From Ustilago trichophora (Eukaryota; Basidiomycota; Ustilaginomycetes; Ustilaginales; Ustilaginaceae): a stretch of 64,000 bases of DNA. The stretch's first letter is position 1. Each line of letters begins with the position of its first letter. This document shows, in pieces, positions 1 to 9,607 of this stretch. The stretch lies in NCBI GenBank assembly GCA_900323505.1, contig OOIN01000010.1:496001-560000 (forward strand), given 5' to 3'. The notes below the pieces were generated by a model, which ran no database searches, was not told the origin of the DNA, and was given only the letters and a program-made list of their open reading frames with translations. The position numbers were made by a program, and so were the translations under genes.

Positions 1-606
1 AGTCCAGAGTGATGTGCGGGTGGGGAGGCGAGCAACGCCGCTAGCTGGAATGCCGATAGCGAAGGCCGCTCGTCGGGCGAAGTCGGCAAAGAGGTCGAGA
101 TTGGGAAGGCCGTCGGCATAGGAGCGCAGGTGGAGGGTTGCTACGTGCACGCCATGAGTCGGGGCGAGCGACTCGGTGGGAAGAAGACAGTTGGGCATCA
201 CGAACTGCTCCTCCTCCTTGGAAGCGGGGGCGGCGTTGGACGGAGTAGATGTTGAGGAGCCGCTACGAGCTGGGACGCGCTGTTGGGTGGCATTGCGGAG
301 TTGGTCCAGGGTCACCGCTGAGGAAGTGGATGCGTTCGAGCGGCTAGATGAGGTGCTGTGAAGGTAGATGCGATGCATGATACTAGATGTCAGCTTGAGC
401 TGCAGCGGAAGCGTACGTATTGAGCTGGGCCAAGTCGGATGAACCAAGCTAGAACAGACCCTTCGAGCATGAAAGAATGCTCAAATCAAATGTGATACTT
501 ACGCATATGTCCTAGCGACAGGAGCTGCTGCGCGGGTAGATGCGCGAGAGCCAGCTGTGGCAGCAACCACCAGCTGGCGTGCGACGCCTATTGATCTGGA
601 TGCCAT
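1..606 (-). CDS. RSM10: Mitochondrial small-subunit ribosomal protein S10 (uS10m, Rsm10-like), 3' end beyond the window
   Basis: Component of the small subunit of the mitochondrial ribosome. Exon 1 runs 606 to 503 and encodes a basic, Ala/Arg/Ser-rich leader starting MASRSIGVARQ, typical of a matrix-targeting presequence. A GTAAGT donor follows at 502 and a CTAG acceptor at 384-383, giving a 120-bp intron with the frame kept (GC+T = Ala). Exon 2 runs from 382 off the left edge. After a Ser/Thr-rich linker it contains the S10 fold signature: a beta strand (VHVATLHLRSYA), then LDLFADFARRAAFAIGIPASG and VARLPTRTSLWT, which matches the family pattern lrSyd..ld.f..fa..aA..lgip.sG...lP.r...wt. The stop codon lies outside the window, so the C-terminal part of the fold is not visible. 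Identification rests on the S10 core and is firm; the splice sites were read by eye. Confidence 0.85.
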
Positions 607-1187
607 CTTCAGAGGTATGAGTGTTGCGGATGGGCTCAAATGATCCAGTAGTTGGAGTCGTGCTACGATGCGGAGACGATGGCAGTACGCAAGAATGATA
701 ATGAGAAGAAAGCTCAGGTATTCCGAACTGGTCATCCCGAAAAAGTGTGGCATCACGTGAGTCAGTCACAAATTTCTCGTACGAATTAAGTGTACAGTAT
801 GTCGCGCCTGCTTCTCAACACTGCCTCTCTGCTCCCGCCAAATTTCGGTAGGAAATCCAGATGGCAAACAACACAGTATGAAAGACACGCTACTGCACAG
901 GGACACATACACACGGAGCTCACAAAGTAGGAGAGACATGGTTGAGGATGAGATGGCTATAGGAATGTAAGAACTAAGCATGCAATACAGTCGCTCAAAA
1001 AAAAGATCAAGAGCCCGAAGTAGCCTAGAGTGCGAATGCGAAATGTCCATGGATTTCAGGAGCGATAGTGGGTGAAAGTCGATGCCTCGAGGGTAAAGGA
1101 TGGGTATAGAGCTCGCCGAGCTTGGAGTGGGCATCGTCAACCACAGACCGCCATAGTGGGTGAAGAGGTTTATGAACGTGTTCGAGC
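607..1187. other. Spacer between S10 start and Whi2-like stop
   Basis: Holds the S10 promoter and leader and the 3' untranslated region of the Whi2-like gene, both on the minus strand. A GTACAGTA element lies at 792-799. No convincing coding sequence was seen on either strand. Confidence 0.6.
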
Positions 1188-2387
1188 TTAGATCAAGCTG
1201 AGCTCTAGTGTCCAAACTCTTCGTGCCCAAACGCGCACTTTCCTGCCCTTTCCTGACTTGAGCAGCTCAATCTCCTTTGCAGTCAAGCTGGCATCGTTGA
1301 GCTCCTCCGGCTGCGTGGTCTGTTCCGCCTGCCTCTGCACGTCTCCTTCGGAAGCAGGCAGAACAATGTCGATGCCATCCCACCAACACTTTCTTGCGGG
1401 TTTTCGCCAGAAGAGAAGCAGCTTTTGCGCGGTTGCAAATTGCTGGTGATCCACGCGCATGTTGGACATCATGCTTGTCTGTCCGCTTGGATCGTGGTAC
1501 TCGCTAGCACCGAGGGATTCAGGGTTGATGCCTTCTGCCTCGAGCTCTCCTGCATGGGTGATTCCGGTTTTGAGCAGAACAAGTGCGATAGAGGTGATGC
1601 AGCAACGGTTCGGCTCGAGTGCTCGGAAGCCCCATGTGTCCTCGCGATCAAAGCCACTCATGCAGAGCATATCAATGAGGTGCTGCTCTGCCAAGTTGTT
1701 CTCCTTGTTGACATTCCTTTGCAATGCGGTGAAGATCTGTTTGCGATCGAGCAATGCATCTCCGCAGGCGTACTTAAGGCGGAGCAGCGCTGGTGTCGGA
1801 TGACCCGTGGATGGATCGGTGCCTTCGAACGTCTCCGGGTCAAGCTCGGGAGAGAGTGCATCTCCACTGATGGAGGCGGAGGCGGCAGCTGCGGCCTTCT
1901 TGGGTGGGATGGCAAAGTACTCGAGCTCCTCGCGCAGGACGATGATGGGCTGCTTGTTCATGAGCGGGATCTGGGACATGCCGCCTTGGTTCATGCCATT
2001 CGGGTCGGCACCTTCACCGGATGTCTGAGCATAGTGGTAAAGACCGGGACTGCCGTACGAAGAGCTGGGTCGGTACTTTCCTGGAAGTTCAGGAGTGCCG
2101 TAGAACTCATCTTGTGCTGTTTTGAAGAAGCTGAGGACGTAGGAGAGGCATTGGGGGTCAAAGTCGACGAGGTAAAGCTCCTCTTCATCCTCTTCGCCTT
2201 CCTGATCCAACAGAGAAGGGATTCGAGGTTGTCGGGTGAGGATGAGACCGTTGGGGAACAGGCAGAGCAGGACGGATTCGGGCAAGTTCATCATGGTCTC
2301 GCGCTCGATGGTGAAGCGCGTGCCGCGCAGCTCCAAGGTGAGGTGGGTGCTGGGGTCTTGCTGAAAGTCATTGACGTCGTCCATCAT
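1188..2387 (-). CDS. Whi2-like BTB/POZ-domain protein (stress/growth regulator)
   Basis: A 399-residue intronless protein resembling yeast Whi2 and its fungal relatives, which act with Psr-type phosphatases in the general stress response and in nutrient (TORC1) signalling. The N-terminal block LELRGTRFTIERETMMNLPE, followed by SVLLCLFPNGLIL and LYLVDFDPQCLSYVLSFFK, is the characteristic Whi2 version of the BTB/KCTD fold. A Ser/Gly-rich linker follows, then a second conserved region (LIDMLCMSGFDREDTWGFR) and a C-terminal basic stretch near the stop. I chose the ATG of MMDDVNDF at 2387. The frame stays open upstream for about 40 codons but has no ATG, so a short upstream exon is possible. Sec22 is divergent from it across a spacer of about 0.9 kb. 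The role is inferred from the family. Confidence 0.75.
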   Translation of the reverse strand: MMDDVNDFQQDPSTHLTLELRGTRFTIERETMMNLPESVLLCLFPNGLILTRQPRIPSLLDQEGEEDEEELYLVDFDPQCLSYVLSFFKTAQDEFYGTPELPGKYRPSSSYGSPGLYHYAQTSGEGADPNGMNQGGMSQIPLMNKQPIIVLREELEYFAIPPKKAAAAASASISGDALSPELDPETFEGTDPSTGHPTPALLRLKYACGDALLDRKQIFTALQRNVNKENNLAEQHLIDMLCMSGFDREDTWGFRALEPNRCCITSIALVLLKTGITHAGELEAEGINPESLGASEYHDPSGQTSMMSNMRVDHQQFATAQKLLLFWRKPARKCWWDGIDIVLPASEGDVQRQAEQTTQPEELNDASLTAKEIELLKSGKGRKVRVWARRVWTLELSLI

Positions 2388-3324
2388 TTTGAAGTTGGCC
2401 GAACAGACAGTGAGGTGCAGATAGATGCCGAATGAGACGCCTTGTCCTACAGGATCGGAGAGTTGGATGCGTTGACACTTCCGTGTTGAAGATGGTTGAG
2501 GCGGATTCTGCACGCTCGAAAGAGCACGGAGAGGGCAGCTCTGTTAGCGCTGGCACTGATGTTAGCGTTGAATGCTGTGGGTGGATGTCTGGCTGATAGG
2601 AGAGAGATGAAGGCCAAGAAGGTGGGAAGAGACAGGCTGCACGTCAAGTGGGTCCAGTTGTATCCAATCGTAGTTGTTGGCGGCGAGGACTTGGTCGGAG
2701 AAAAACCTCAGGTGGAGTGCCGTGCTCTTTTTGGCGGGGATGCTGGTCACAGTCACAACTTGCAACTCGCAACTCGCAACTTGCACTTCTCTCAACACTC
2801 GCCTGCAGCGTGTTGAGAAAGTGGAAATAGATATCTGGAAACAACAAACGAGACCTGTCGCGGAAAAAAGGACAGGCTCGCGCTCAGACTTGGTCATAGT
2901 TTCAGTAACTACAGTACAGTAGCCTGGAGAGCAACGCAGCGCGGATCCCCCGCGATGAAAACACGAACCCTCGCTTGGCTATTTTTTTGCACCAAGATGT
3001 GAGATCTTCCGTTGTCTTGATACGTTACCACCCAAATCATTCCTCCACGTATTTCGACGGCTTGCACTGGCCACGCTGTCGAGACGCAGTTGAAAGGCCA
3101 TGTCCCCGTTTCTTCCAACGACCATCATCCCTGCGACACAGCTGTCATCTTTTCTCGCTTTCATCACAGCTACCGAACAGATCTCGACTCCGTTGACATA
3201 GCTCTCCGACCGTCTAGCTCACCTCAACATCCCGTCGAAGCATCTTCTGAGCTGCTCCCTCCTCTGGTCCATCAAGCACACACCACCGACTCGCCTCGAC
3301 GCAAGTCTACACACCGACGCAAAG
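2388..3324. promoter_or_regulatory. Divergent promoter region, Whi2-like (-) / sec22 (+)
   Basis: About 0.94 kb between two start codons that read away from each other, so it should hold both promoters and leaders. It contains a short tandem array of GCAACTC/GCAACTT units at about 2760-2790 and the motif ACAGTACAGTA at 2911-2921. No TATA box was assigned and no other gene was seen. Confidence 0.6.
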
Positions 3325-4005
3325 ATGCCCCTCTCAACACAGATCGCACGAGTCTCGGACGGCTTGCCATTGGCACAGAGTGTGGATGACGGCAAGACCG
3401 AGACGGACCTCTCGGAGCACAAGCAGCAGGCCAAGCTCATCTTCCGACGCATCACACCTTCTTCCGAGCAGCGCTGCAGTATCGAGAGCGGCAAATACAC
3501 ACTTCACTACCTCATCTCGCCACCGCCGGCCATGCCCTCATCGGTTGTCTACTTGACGATCGCCGAAAAGTCGTACCCCCGCAAGCTTGCCTTCTCGTAC
3601 TTGGACGAGCTCTCGAAAGAGTTTGAGCGAAGCTACGGTAACCAGGTAGAGCAGAGAAACTTGCGACCGTATGCCTTTGTCAGCTTCGACACGTTCATGC
3701 AGCGAACCAAACGACTCTACGAAGATTCTCGCACAGCGCAGTCGGCAGCATCTTCGAACTTGGACCGATTGAACGAGGACTTGCAGGATGTGACACGCAT
3801 CATGACCAAGAACATGGAGGATCTGCTCTGGCGAGGAGACAGTTTGGACCAAATGTCGACCATGTCGTCTTCGCTGCGAGACGAGTCGCTCAAGTACCGC
3901 AAAGCGGCACGACAGATCAATTTGGACGCTCTCCTCCGAAAATGGGCACCCGTGGGCGCTGTGGGTTTCCTTTTCCTGTTTATCATCTGGGTCAAGTTCT
4001 TTTAA
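3325..4005 (+). CDS. SEC22: Vesicle-trafficking R-SNARE Sec22
   Basis: A 226-residue tail-anchored SNARE of the ER-Golgi shuttle. Residues about 1-125 form the longin domain (KYTLHYLISPP; VVYLTIAEKSYPRKLAFSYL; NLRPYAFVSFDTF). Residues about 140-200 form the R-SNARE coiled coil with the family string LNEDLQDVTRIMTKN and the ionic zero-layer arginine R170 in LLWRGDSL. A single C-terminal membrane anchor spans about 208-226 (VGAVGFLFLFIIWVKFF). Length and domain order match yeast Sec22 (214 aa). The gene is intronless, and the ATG lies in a good context (CAAAGATGCC). In S. cerevisiae it pairs with Sed5, Bos1 and Bet1, or Ufe1 in retrograde fusion. I saw nothing unusual. Confidence 0.95.
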   Translation: MPLSTQIARVSDGLPLAQSVDDGKTETDLSEHKQQAKLIFRRITPSSEQRCSIESGKYTLHYLISPPPAMPSSVVYLTIAEKSYPRKLAFSYLDELSKEFERSYGNQVEQRNLRPYAFVSFDTFMQRTKRLYEDSRTAQSAASSNLDRLNEDLQDVTRIMTKNMEDLLWRGDSLDQMSTMSSSLRDESLKYRKAARQINLDALLRKWAPVGAVGFLFLFIIWVKFF

Positions 4006-4717
4006 TCCGGTCTCGATGTGAGAGCACAGTATCTGGCCATGGATACATACACTGATTATCTGATCGCATCCCTCTCGAGGCTTGTATGACAATCCTGAGC
4101 GTGATCTGCACACTACGCTTCCTGTACTATATTTTCTCAACACATTTCACTAACGCATACTACTGTGATATCCGCAGGTGCAGCTTTATGCATGCTTCAG
4201 AGTGGCGGTCGCATGGAACTCTGCACGACTCATTCGTATTGTGTCGGCTTCATTGTATCGTCAAGCCAAGCGTTTGAATACCACATTTCACGGTCAGACG
4301 ACACCGTCGTCTCTGGCTCAACATCGGCTGTCAGAAACTTAACTTCAACTTGCGCTATCACGAAGAAGCGGCTGAAAGGTGGGTCGCCTGTTCAGCTGCA
4401 TCAAATATGGTTGGTCCCCAAACAGACAAACGAAAACAGACGGCTCTCGCAAGACAAAAAGCTACCTACTGTGTCTTGAAAGCGGAAGAATCAGGAGATA
4501 GGACAAAGTTGAGGAGTGAGACAGACAGGTGGCCCCTGCTCGTCACCCCTGTGCAGCGTTGCGCTAAAATTAAGACTCTGATCCCCAGCTCTGGAAATGT
4601 GTGCATTTGTGCATGTGTGTTTGTGTATGTGTGTATTTGTGTTGTGCTGGGCAGAGGGCCTTGTGCTCTATGCTTTGCTGGACCCCTCAACTCAAACAGA
4701 GAGGCTCCTTTTCCTTT

Positions 4718-4760
<43 letters not shown>

Positions 4761-5268
4761 ATTCTCAAGGAGCTCTGGTGTTGGATCCGCTCGGTCGACG
4801 TGTCGGGCTGCAGCCGTGTACAATTTTTTGGATCGGCGGCGTAGCACAGTTCTACGTTAAGTGAGAGAGGACCCTCTTTGACGCTCGCCTAAATTCTGTC
4901 GGTGCGGCACCTCCGCCATTGCACGACACATTCGCCCTTCCTTTTCGGCTTTGCTCTGAGACATCATACAACCGTTTACTTTTCAACCTCTCGAGCTCGT
5001 CGTTGCTGTGATTCGATCTTCATCTTCAAGAATCCTCACGCCGATTTTGACTTTCATCCGCGTCGACAATATCAACATCGCGAGCCGAGCCTTTCTACAG
5101 CTTGCAAGTGATCAGCTGTTTCAGCTAGCTTTTCAGAGCAAGTCCGACTTTGATCAGACCCTACTAGCCTAAACAGTCCGTCTTGGGAAGCAGACATCGA
5201 GGTCGCACTTTTGCAAGCGGATCACATCGAGAGCAGCCTTTGAGGCTGTTCAGCACATTCTCTCAACC
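4006..5268. other. Gene-free spacer, sec22 3' side and pseudo-helicase 5' leader
   Basis: Contains the sec22 3' untranslated region, a GT-rich run near 4600-4640, the 40-base T tract at 4720-4759, and a pyrimidine-rich stretch before the next start codon at 5269, probably the promoter and leader of that gene. The frames crossing the T tract code only for poly-Phe or poly-Lys and are not genes. Confidence 0.55.
4720..4759. repeat. Poly-T tract, 40 bases
   Basis: Uninterrupted run of 40 T on the plus strand in the sec22 / pseudo-helicase spacer. I saw no target-site duplication around it that would mark a retroposed insertion. Confidence 0.9.
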
Positions 5269-8200
5269 ATGTCTGTCTCGCCTTTCCTGCCAGGCAACAG
5301 TATCTGGTCCAATGCACCTCCGACACAGCAAGGTCGCGCTACACAGTCCGGACTCGGAACATCCGCTAGCGGCAACCAGAGCAGTCTCGACGCAAGCTCA
5401 GCTCTATCCTCATCTGAACGCGCTGAAGTCTCACGTATCGGAGCTCATCCGTTGCCCAACAAACCTGCCGCGCCCACTCGCAGCAACTCTGCCGTGTCAT
5501 CAAGAAGCAATGGTCCTGCTCCTGACGATGCCGTGCGTTCCGTCGACTCGGCCATGACAAACGCAGCGCTTCGGCCTGGTGTCATTGGTGGGGCTCGAAA
5601 CGGCTCTCGTGGTCAGAAGCCAGCAGAGGTCAGCCGATCCAACAGTCTTGCCGCATCGATTCAGAGCTTCCGTTCCGCCAACTCAGGCTCGCCCCTTCCT
5701 GGATCATCACAGCAGTTCGGTCAGGGTGGTCTGAATGCACAAACTGGACTCGCAATCTCGATTCAGTCTCCATCTCTGCAAGCGAATGGCTTGAACTTGC
5801 ACGACCGTAGCATCAACACCAGCTCAGAGTCCGAGTTTGGCACTCCGCGACTCTTTGTCGACGCCCAGCACACTTTTGATCACGATGATCAATCGGCCGC
5901 TATGGCATTCAGTCGATCCCCTTCCACATCCGGCCACATTGGCAAGCCTCGACCCAACTCTTGGATGCACCCTTCCAGCCACGACAAACCGGCCGATTCC
6001 ATGAGGTCACTGCATCGCGACAGCTCGGACGCTGCCCTCCCCAGACCGGTCAGCAGCCAAGGCAACCATTCCAATCTGCTTTCGGGTGCTGATGCTGCCT
6101 TCAACAACGGTGTTGCGCCTTCGAAGCGATCGTCCTCTATGCACTTTGGCCATGGTCCCCTCGATGCATCCAACGCCCTCGATTCCTCTGATCTTGGTCA
6201 AAGCGGCCTGTTAGGCCATGCGAGCAATCCCAACTCTCCTGGCCTCCCCTCCGGTCCACTTGGACGTGGGGGACGACCGGATCTCTCGGTTTCCGCTGGA
6301 CGGGCGACTCCAACGTTGAATGTGCCTTCGTACATGAACCTGGCTGGAGGCCTACTCTCGCCCACTGCAGCCGCAATCGGAAACACCGGGCCGTCCATCG
6401 CCCACTCGCCCGTTGGAAGTCCACTTGGTGGATCCGGCTTCCACAACCCACTGCCCCATCGCTCCGTCTCTGCCGGCCACATCTTTGACAAGCCGGTCAA
6501 CAACGCCGAAGATCTCATGAACGAATCACCTTTGATCAAGGACATGCTCGAACGTCTGACCCGCGTCGAGAGCGGCATGAAGGACTTTTCGCGTCAAATT
6601 TCGGGCATCTCGAGAAATGTGTCACTGTTGCTCGAGCGCACCAAGGGTCTTCCACCTGCCAGTCTCTCCAGCAGCGGTGCAAATGCATCTCAACACGCAA
6701 CTGCTGCAACCGGTGGCAACACTGCCGAAGAAGTGCGATTGCTCAATGCCCAAGTCAGCGCCCTTGCTAACAGCGTGTCGCATCTACTAACGCTTCAAGG
6801 CAATGGTCTGGGTGGTCCCGGTGGATCGGCTCCTCCGCTGAATGGCTTGGGCCTCGGCCCGACTGGTGGCTTGCTGGGAACACCGCAAATCGGAGGGCCA
6901 AGCGGCCTAGAGCGTGCCGCATCTCCTCGTGTCGGCACCAACCCGAATGGCCAATTCAACGCCGGTCCCAATGGATCCTTCGTGCTCTCCAACGCGCTCA
7001 GTCCGCGTCCATCAGGAAATGGTCGTGGCTGGAGCGGTCAGAACAACCGAGGTCAAGAGCACGGCGGTGATCGACGTTGGAATACATCAGGTCAGAGTGG
7101 CAACGGTCGTAAGGACAATGCAGCTGGCGCTGGTGGCTCAGGCGCTGCGGGTATCCCGACCACGCCCAGTCTTGAGGATGGCGGCGGTGCAAGTAGCGCT
7201 GCTCAGACCGGCACCGGTTTGATTCAACCCAATGCCATTGTCTCGAAATGGGAACACCTCAACCTGAATGCTGATCTGTTGCGTTCCATTCTCAAATATG
7301 GTCTCGGACCACCTAACAAGATCCAACAGCGTGCTTTGCCTTTCCTCTTGCGCGGCAGCGACATCATTGCACAAGCCCCTCCAACACAAGAGAGGATAGC
7401 GTCCTACGTCATCCCATCGCTACAGCTCGTGCTCAATGTTCTCAAGGAGACTGGTGGGCCCGGACAGACTGCCTCCAACCGGGGACCCGTGGCACTGATC
7501 GTCTCAACCACCGTGGACCAGGCAACTCAGGCCCAACGCATGGCGCTTGGTCTTGGAGCTCCTCTCGGCATACGTGTGCATATGGTGGCAGCCAGCAGCA
7601 TGGATGTGCACCAGGAGGCTCAGTCCCTCGTCCAAGCATGGCCACACATCGTGGTTGGCACTCCGCAAAAGATGAGCGAGCTTTTCACTTATATGACCAA
7701 CAATACTGCCTCACTTCATGTGCACGGCAGTGGGCCGGGCGCTTCTGCAATCAAGCCAAGCGAGGTGCGACTCGTCGTACTGGATGAAGTGGATCAGCTA
7801 ATCGCTCGCAACCTCGCCGACCACGTCAGCACCATGCTTCGAGTGCTGCCCTTGCCCTCTGCACCTGCAGGTGCCAGTGCCAACGCAAGAGCCGCTGGCG
7901 GTCTCAGTCCAGGTCTGCCTCAGGGCACCAACAACGCCATCTTTTCGCCCTTCGATCAGGAGAATGAAGGCACTGGGTCTTCTTCTACAGGCGCTGCCTC
8001 CACCATCGACCGCCAAGTGGCTCTCTTCTCCAACACGGTGCCACAAGACGTGCTCAACTTTGCCCAGTCCATCCACCTTCGCGAGTCTGTCCGCGTCCTT
8101 GTCCGACGTGATGGCGCAGGCGGTGCTGGCAGCAGCATCATGCAGACTCCTTCTGGCGGTGCTTCGAATATGGGGGGTGCCAACGCTCCAGGCTCTGGCA

Positions 8201-8976
8201 TGCAGTCTATGGGCTCTCAGCGTGACATGTCGCAGCCGACTAATGCGCTCGGTGCTCACCCTGTCAATTCTAGTGTCAGCACCAGCAAAGACCCTCTGCT
8301 GGCAGCATTGAAAGGACTGCGCCAGTACTACCTCTACGTCGCAGTGACCTCGAATACCGGCATGGGAGCATCCAGCCCCATCCCAGGCCTCTCACACAAC
8401 CCCGCAGGAGAGATGAAACTGGACCTGATCTCCGATCTGCTAGAAGACATTGAATTCGGCCAAACTGTTATCTACTGCGCCAACGTGGCCACCCAAGAAG
8501 CGCTCATCTACAAGCTCTGCTCCAAAGGCATCGAAGCGCTCGGTCTGAACCGCGAGATGAATTCGTACACTCGTCAGCAGACCATTGCCAAGTTCCGATC
8601 CCCTTCCTCGCAGTTTGGGACCAATACCATGATCAGCAGCGCCACCTTTGCCCAACCCGGCGGTTTTGTCGGAGTCAATGCCGGTAGCAGAGCTAGAAAG
8701 GCTCTGGTGGTGTGTGACTTGGCGGTCAATCCAAAGGAGGTCCATCAGATCCCGCTTATTGTCTTCTACGACATGCCTCGCTCGGTCGAGGATTACAAGG
8801 ATAAGATCAGCTGCGCTGCTGCAGGTGCCATGGCCAGACCCAGCGTCTGCGTGAATGTGGTCACTGCATCAGGTGGCCCCAGAGGCGACGTCGAGATGTT
8901 GAGGACCCTCGAATGTCATCTCGGCTGCAAGATGGCTGAGCTTCCTATGGATCCCAAGCAGATTCTCAACTTCTGA
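5269..8976 (+). CDS. eIF4A-derived DEAD-box pseudo-helicase with a long disordered N-terminus
   Basis: A 1235-residue intronless protein. Residues 1 to about 650 are Ser/Gly/Asn/Pro-rich, with one helical block near 415-460 (LIKDMLERLTRVESGMKDF). From about 660 to the end the protein aligns by eye with eIF4A across both RecA domains: NADLLRSILKYGLGPPNKIQQRAL (Q-motif region), RGSDIIAQA, VLDEVDQL, LFSNTVPQDVL, LRQYYLYV, FGQTVIYCANV, a closing ELPMDPKQI. The ATPase motifs are damaged. Motif I AQSGTGKT reads AQAPPTQERI (701-710), with the lysine now R709. TPGR reads TPQK, DEAD reads DEVD (839-842), and SAT reads SNT (near 920). Motif V ARGID is absent, and HRIGRxGR reads DKISCAAAG (from 1178). 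Two long insertions flank motif III. It should not hydrolyse ATP. A scaffold or RNA-binding role in translation or mRNP control is inference only. Confidence 0.8.
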   Translation: MSVSPFLPGNSIWSNAPPTQQGRATQSGLGTSASGNQSSLDASSALSSSERAEVSRIGAHPLPNKPAAPTRSNSAVSSRSNGPAPDDAVRSVDSAMTNAALRPGVIGGARNGSRGQKPAEVSRSNSLAASIQSFRSANSGSPLPGSSQQFGQGGLNAQTGLAISIQSPSLQANGLNLHDRSINTSSESEFGTPRLFVDAQHTFDHDDQSAAMAFSRSPSTSGHIGKPRPNSWMHPSSHDKPADSMRSLHRDSSDAALPRPVSSQGNHSNLLSGADAAFNNGVAPSKRSSSMHFGHGPLDASNALDSSDLGQSGLLGHASNPNSPGLPSGPLGRGGRPDLSVSAGRATPTLNVPSYMNLAGGLLSPTAAAIGNTGPSIAHSPVGSPLGGSGFHNPLPHRSVSAGHIFDKPVNNAEDLMNESPLIKDMLERLTRVESGMKDFSRQISGISRNVSLLLERTKGLPPASLSSSGANASQHATAATGGNTAEEVRLLNAQVSALANSVSHLLTLQGNGLGGPGGSAPPLNGLGLGPTGGLLGTPQIGGPSGLERAASPRVGTNPNGQFNAGPNGSFVLSNALSPRPSGNGRGWSGQNNRGQEHGGDRRWNTSGQSGNGRKDNAAGAGGSGAAGIPTTPSLEDGGGASSAAQTGTGLIQPNAIVSKWEHLNLNADLLRSILKYGLGPPNKIQQRALPFLLRGSDIIAQAPPTQERIASYVIPSLQLVLNVLKETGGPGQTASNRGPVALIVSTTVDQATQAQRMALGLGAPLGIRVHMVAASSMDVHQEAQSLVQAWPHIVVGTPQKMSELFTYMTNNTASLHVHGSGPGASAIKPSEVRLVVLDEVDQLIARNLADHVSTMLRVLPLPSAPAGASANARAAGGLSPGLPQGTNNAIFSPFDQENEGTGSSSTGAASTIDRQVALFSNTVPQDVLNFAQSIHLRESVRVLVRRDGAGGAGSSIMQTPSGGASNMGGANAPGSGMQSMGSQRDMSQPTNALGAHPVNSSVSTSKDPLLAALKGLRQYYLYVAVTSNTGMGASSPIPGLSHNPAGEMKLDLISDLLEDIEFGQTVIYCANVATQEALIYKLCSKGIEALGLNREMNSYTRQQTIAKFRSPSSQFGTNTMISSATFAQPGGFVGVNAGSRARKALVVCDLAVNPKEVHQIPLIVFYDMPRSVEDYKDKISCAAAGAMARPSVCVNVVTASGGPRGDVEMLRTLECHLGCKMAELPMDPKQILNF

Positions 8977-9607
8977 TGACCTCCGCACGCAGCATCTTTT
9001 TCAGAACAATTCTACCTTCCACAACGTCTTTCTCATACCATCTCATTCTCGAGCCTCAGCATACGGTACCGAAGCTTCAACAACCATATACCCTAGACTC
9101 ATCAATAACACCATCTTGCGCTTTCCCTCTGAACTCTTGCTACACTACGTTCCATCCTCCATCTCAGCATGTCTTTGTCTCCCCATGTGCTCCATTTGCG
9201 AAACTTCTAACCCCCTTTCCCCCCCTAAAACTCATTCCGATACACTGCATGCCTTGCCTTAGCTTGTTTCCACGCTGCTGTTCCCGATCCTGCTGTATGC
9301 CTTTGTTGCCAATTCTCCAAGCTTTTTCGTGTGCCCTCTTTGCTGCACTGTGTTGCGATGTGTTTTGTGCTTTCAGAAGGAACAGCAGGAGCTAGTTGCG
9401 GGAGTCGGAAATTCGGGCTGCTTTCACGCAGGCCGAAATCACGGGTGCGAAATGTGGAGATGCTAGGATCCGCTCAACCGAACACAACAACCTCTCTTGC
9501 TCTGTTTTCCCGTTACAAGCGCTCATTACCACCATCACCACCATCACCACCATCACCACCATCACCACCACGAATATTCTCAGCAGCACCGCAGTACATC
9601 ACACAGC
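8977..9607. other. Spacer, pseudo-helicase 3' UTR and leader of the next gene
   Basis: Pyrimidine-rich sequence with no convincing coding region. It ends in a 9-bp tandem repeat at 9528-9569, 39 bp before the next ATG at 9608. Confidence 0.5.
9528..9569 (+). repeat. ACCATCACC tandem repeat in a probable 5' leader
   Basis: Four exact copies of the 9-bp unit ACCATCACC (9531-9566), flanked by partial units. It is in frame with the downstream gene and would read as poly-histidine, but no in-frame ATG precedes it, so I treat it as untranslated leader. Confidence 0.85.

Noticed and set aside
1425..2435. 336-codon plus-strand open frame opposite the Whi2-like gene
   Set aside because: It lies wholly antisense to a gene with clear family resemblance, and its own translation resembles nothing.
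4720..4759. Poly-T tract as the tail of a retroposed element
   Set aside because: No flanking target-site duplication and no element body could be recognised.
4350..4844. Open frame ending in a poly-Phe run
   Set aside because: It runs through the 40-T tract; not a plausible protein.
9497..9607. Apparent N-terminal poly-histidine extension of the 450-aa protein
   Set aside because: The frame is open, but it has no ATG before the His-coding repeat; the first ATG is at 9608, so the repeat is most likely untranslated leader.
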